From an uncultured Methylococcales bacterium (GTDB lineage: Bacteria > Pseudomonadota > Gammaproteobacteria > Methylococcales > Methylomonadaceae): DNA of 42,058 bases. The notes beneath the pieces are model-generated. The model searched no databases. It was not told the origin of the DNA and worked only from the letters and a program-made list of their open reading frames with translations. The number at the start of each line of letters is the position of its first letter. Positions within the stretch are counted from its first letter, which is position 1. Positions 41,628-42,058 of the stretch are shown piece by piece. Both the position numbers and the translations under genes were made by a program. The stretch is from positions 1 through 42,058 of the forward strand of contig CAIUVX010000158.1 in assembly GCA_903902705.1 (NCBI GenBank), read 5' to 3'.

Positions 41628-42058
41628 TCAATAATTAAGACTATCACGCACCACAATTCGCGTCGCATGACGGGCGGGTAAATAGGAAGCCAGTAAGACT
41701 AATACAATGACAATTCCCAACCACAGCCAAACTGCAAGCCATGAAAAGCTAAAATCCAGTTGTATACCCAGTATAATTTCACCTAATTTTCGAGACAGCG
41801 GTTCGGCTGAAAAATAAGAAATGGGAATACTGATTAGCCACGCCATTAGCCCATGAAACAAACCTTCCAGCATAAACAGTTTAAAAATTGCTGATGAACT
41901 GGCACCGATAGCACGCAGTACGCCGATTTCACGAGTGCGCTGCAACACGCCAATTGCCAATGTGCCAGACAAACCGATTGCCCCGACTGAGGCAATGAGT
42001 AATGCCAAGCCTAACGGTAATGGGTGAAACCTGTAATTAAGCATAAATATCTCGTTCA
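41628..42058 (-). CDS. FtsX-type ABC transporter permease, C-terminal part (partial)
   Basis: The frame is open to the right edge (NEIF precedes the first visible Met at 42044), so the gene begins outside the window. The 143 visible residues hold three membrane segments and the FtsX-domain hallmark VLQRTREIGVLRAIGASSSAIFKLFMLEGLFHGLMAWLISIPISY, ending LLASYLPARHATRIVVRDSLNY. This is the C-terminus of MacB/LolC/FtsX-like permeases, which move lipoproteins, peptides or signals by mechanotransmission. The ATPase partner should lie further upstream. Confidence 0.9.
   Translation of the reverse strand, partial: NEIFMLNYRFHPLPLGLALLIASVGAIGLSGTLAIGVLQRTREIGVLRAIGASSSAIFKLFMLEGLFHGLMAWLISIPISYFSAEPLSRKLGEIILGIQLDFSFSWLAVWLWLGIVIVLVLLASYLPARHATRIVVRDSLNY

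Overview
The window reads as chromosomal DNA from a moderately AT-rich gammaproteobacterium. The conserved blocks rpsF-rpsR-DUF2232-rplI, prmB-aroC, hslO and engB / cytochrome c4-dsbA have typical gammaproteobacterial order and sequence. The exosortase system, the hox-type hydrogenase subunit and the many palindromic intergenic repeats suggest an environmental lineage such as Methylococcales or Thiotrichales; that assignment is an inference and no rRNA is present to settle it.

Layout. 1-800: the end of an IS1-like transposase, a shortened retropepsin-like gene and a small membrane protein. 897-1427: an NrdJb-like class II ribonucleotide reductase component. 1610-6776: a compact exosortase cassette made of an exosortase fused to a C-terminal periplasmic domain, a VIT/vWA protein with a PEP-CTERM-like tail, and a polytopic DUF4173/DUF4153-type membrane protein. 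The tail of the last gene is repeated after the next gene, a secreted protein of unknown function. 8181-16801: a Ter-type stress locus with four TerD-domain proteins (one fused to vWA), an ATP-grasp enzyme, a phosphoribosyltransferase-TRSP protein and a HAD phosphatase. This locus is split by an accessory block at 12443-14884 containing a probable PD-(D/E)XK-like nuclease and two type II toxin-antitoxin pairs. 17290-18777: a hoxH gene without its partner subunits.

19771-33893 is mainly housekeeping: rpsF-rpsR-DUF2232-rplI with a structured leader, waaA, then on the minus strand aroC, prmB, a TPR lipoprotein, ssb, a lipoprotein and hslO. msrA, nadA and a small acidic protein follow on the plus strand, then an Slp-like lipoprotein and engB on the minus strand, then cytochrome c4 and dsbA. 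34145-35136 is a small accessory patch with an unknown 100-aa protein and an integrase cut by an IS3-type transposase end. A class III nucleotide cyclase is divergent from a GspE/PilB-type ATPase. A large secreted protein, a fatty-acid-hydroxylase-like protein and a partial FtsX-type permease close the window.

The most unusual features are non-coding. Short palindromic elements occur at many gene borders. One lies in frame inside the exosortase gene. Another, a REP-pair element with imperfect terminal inverted repeats and a 10-bp flanking duplication, has inserted into a second repeat family whose uninterrupted copy lies 9.5 kb away. I saw no CRISPR array, rRNA or tRNA.
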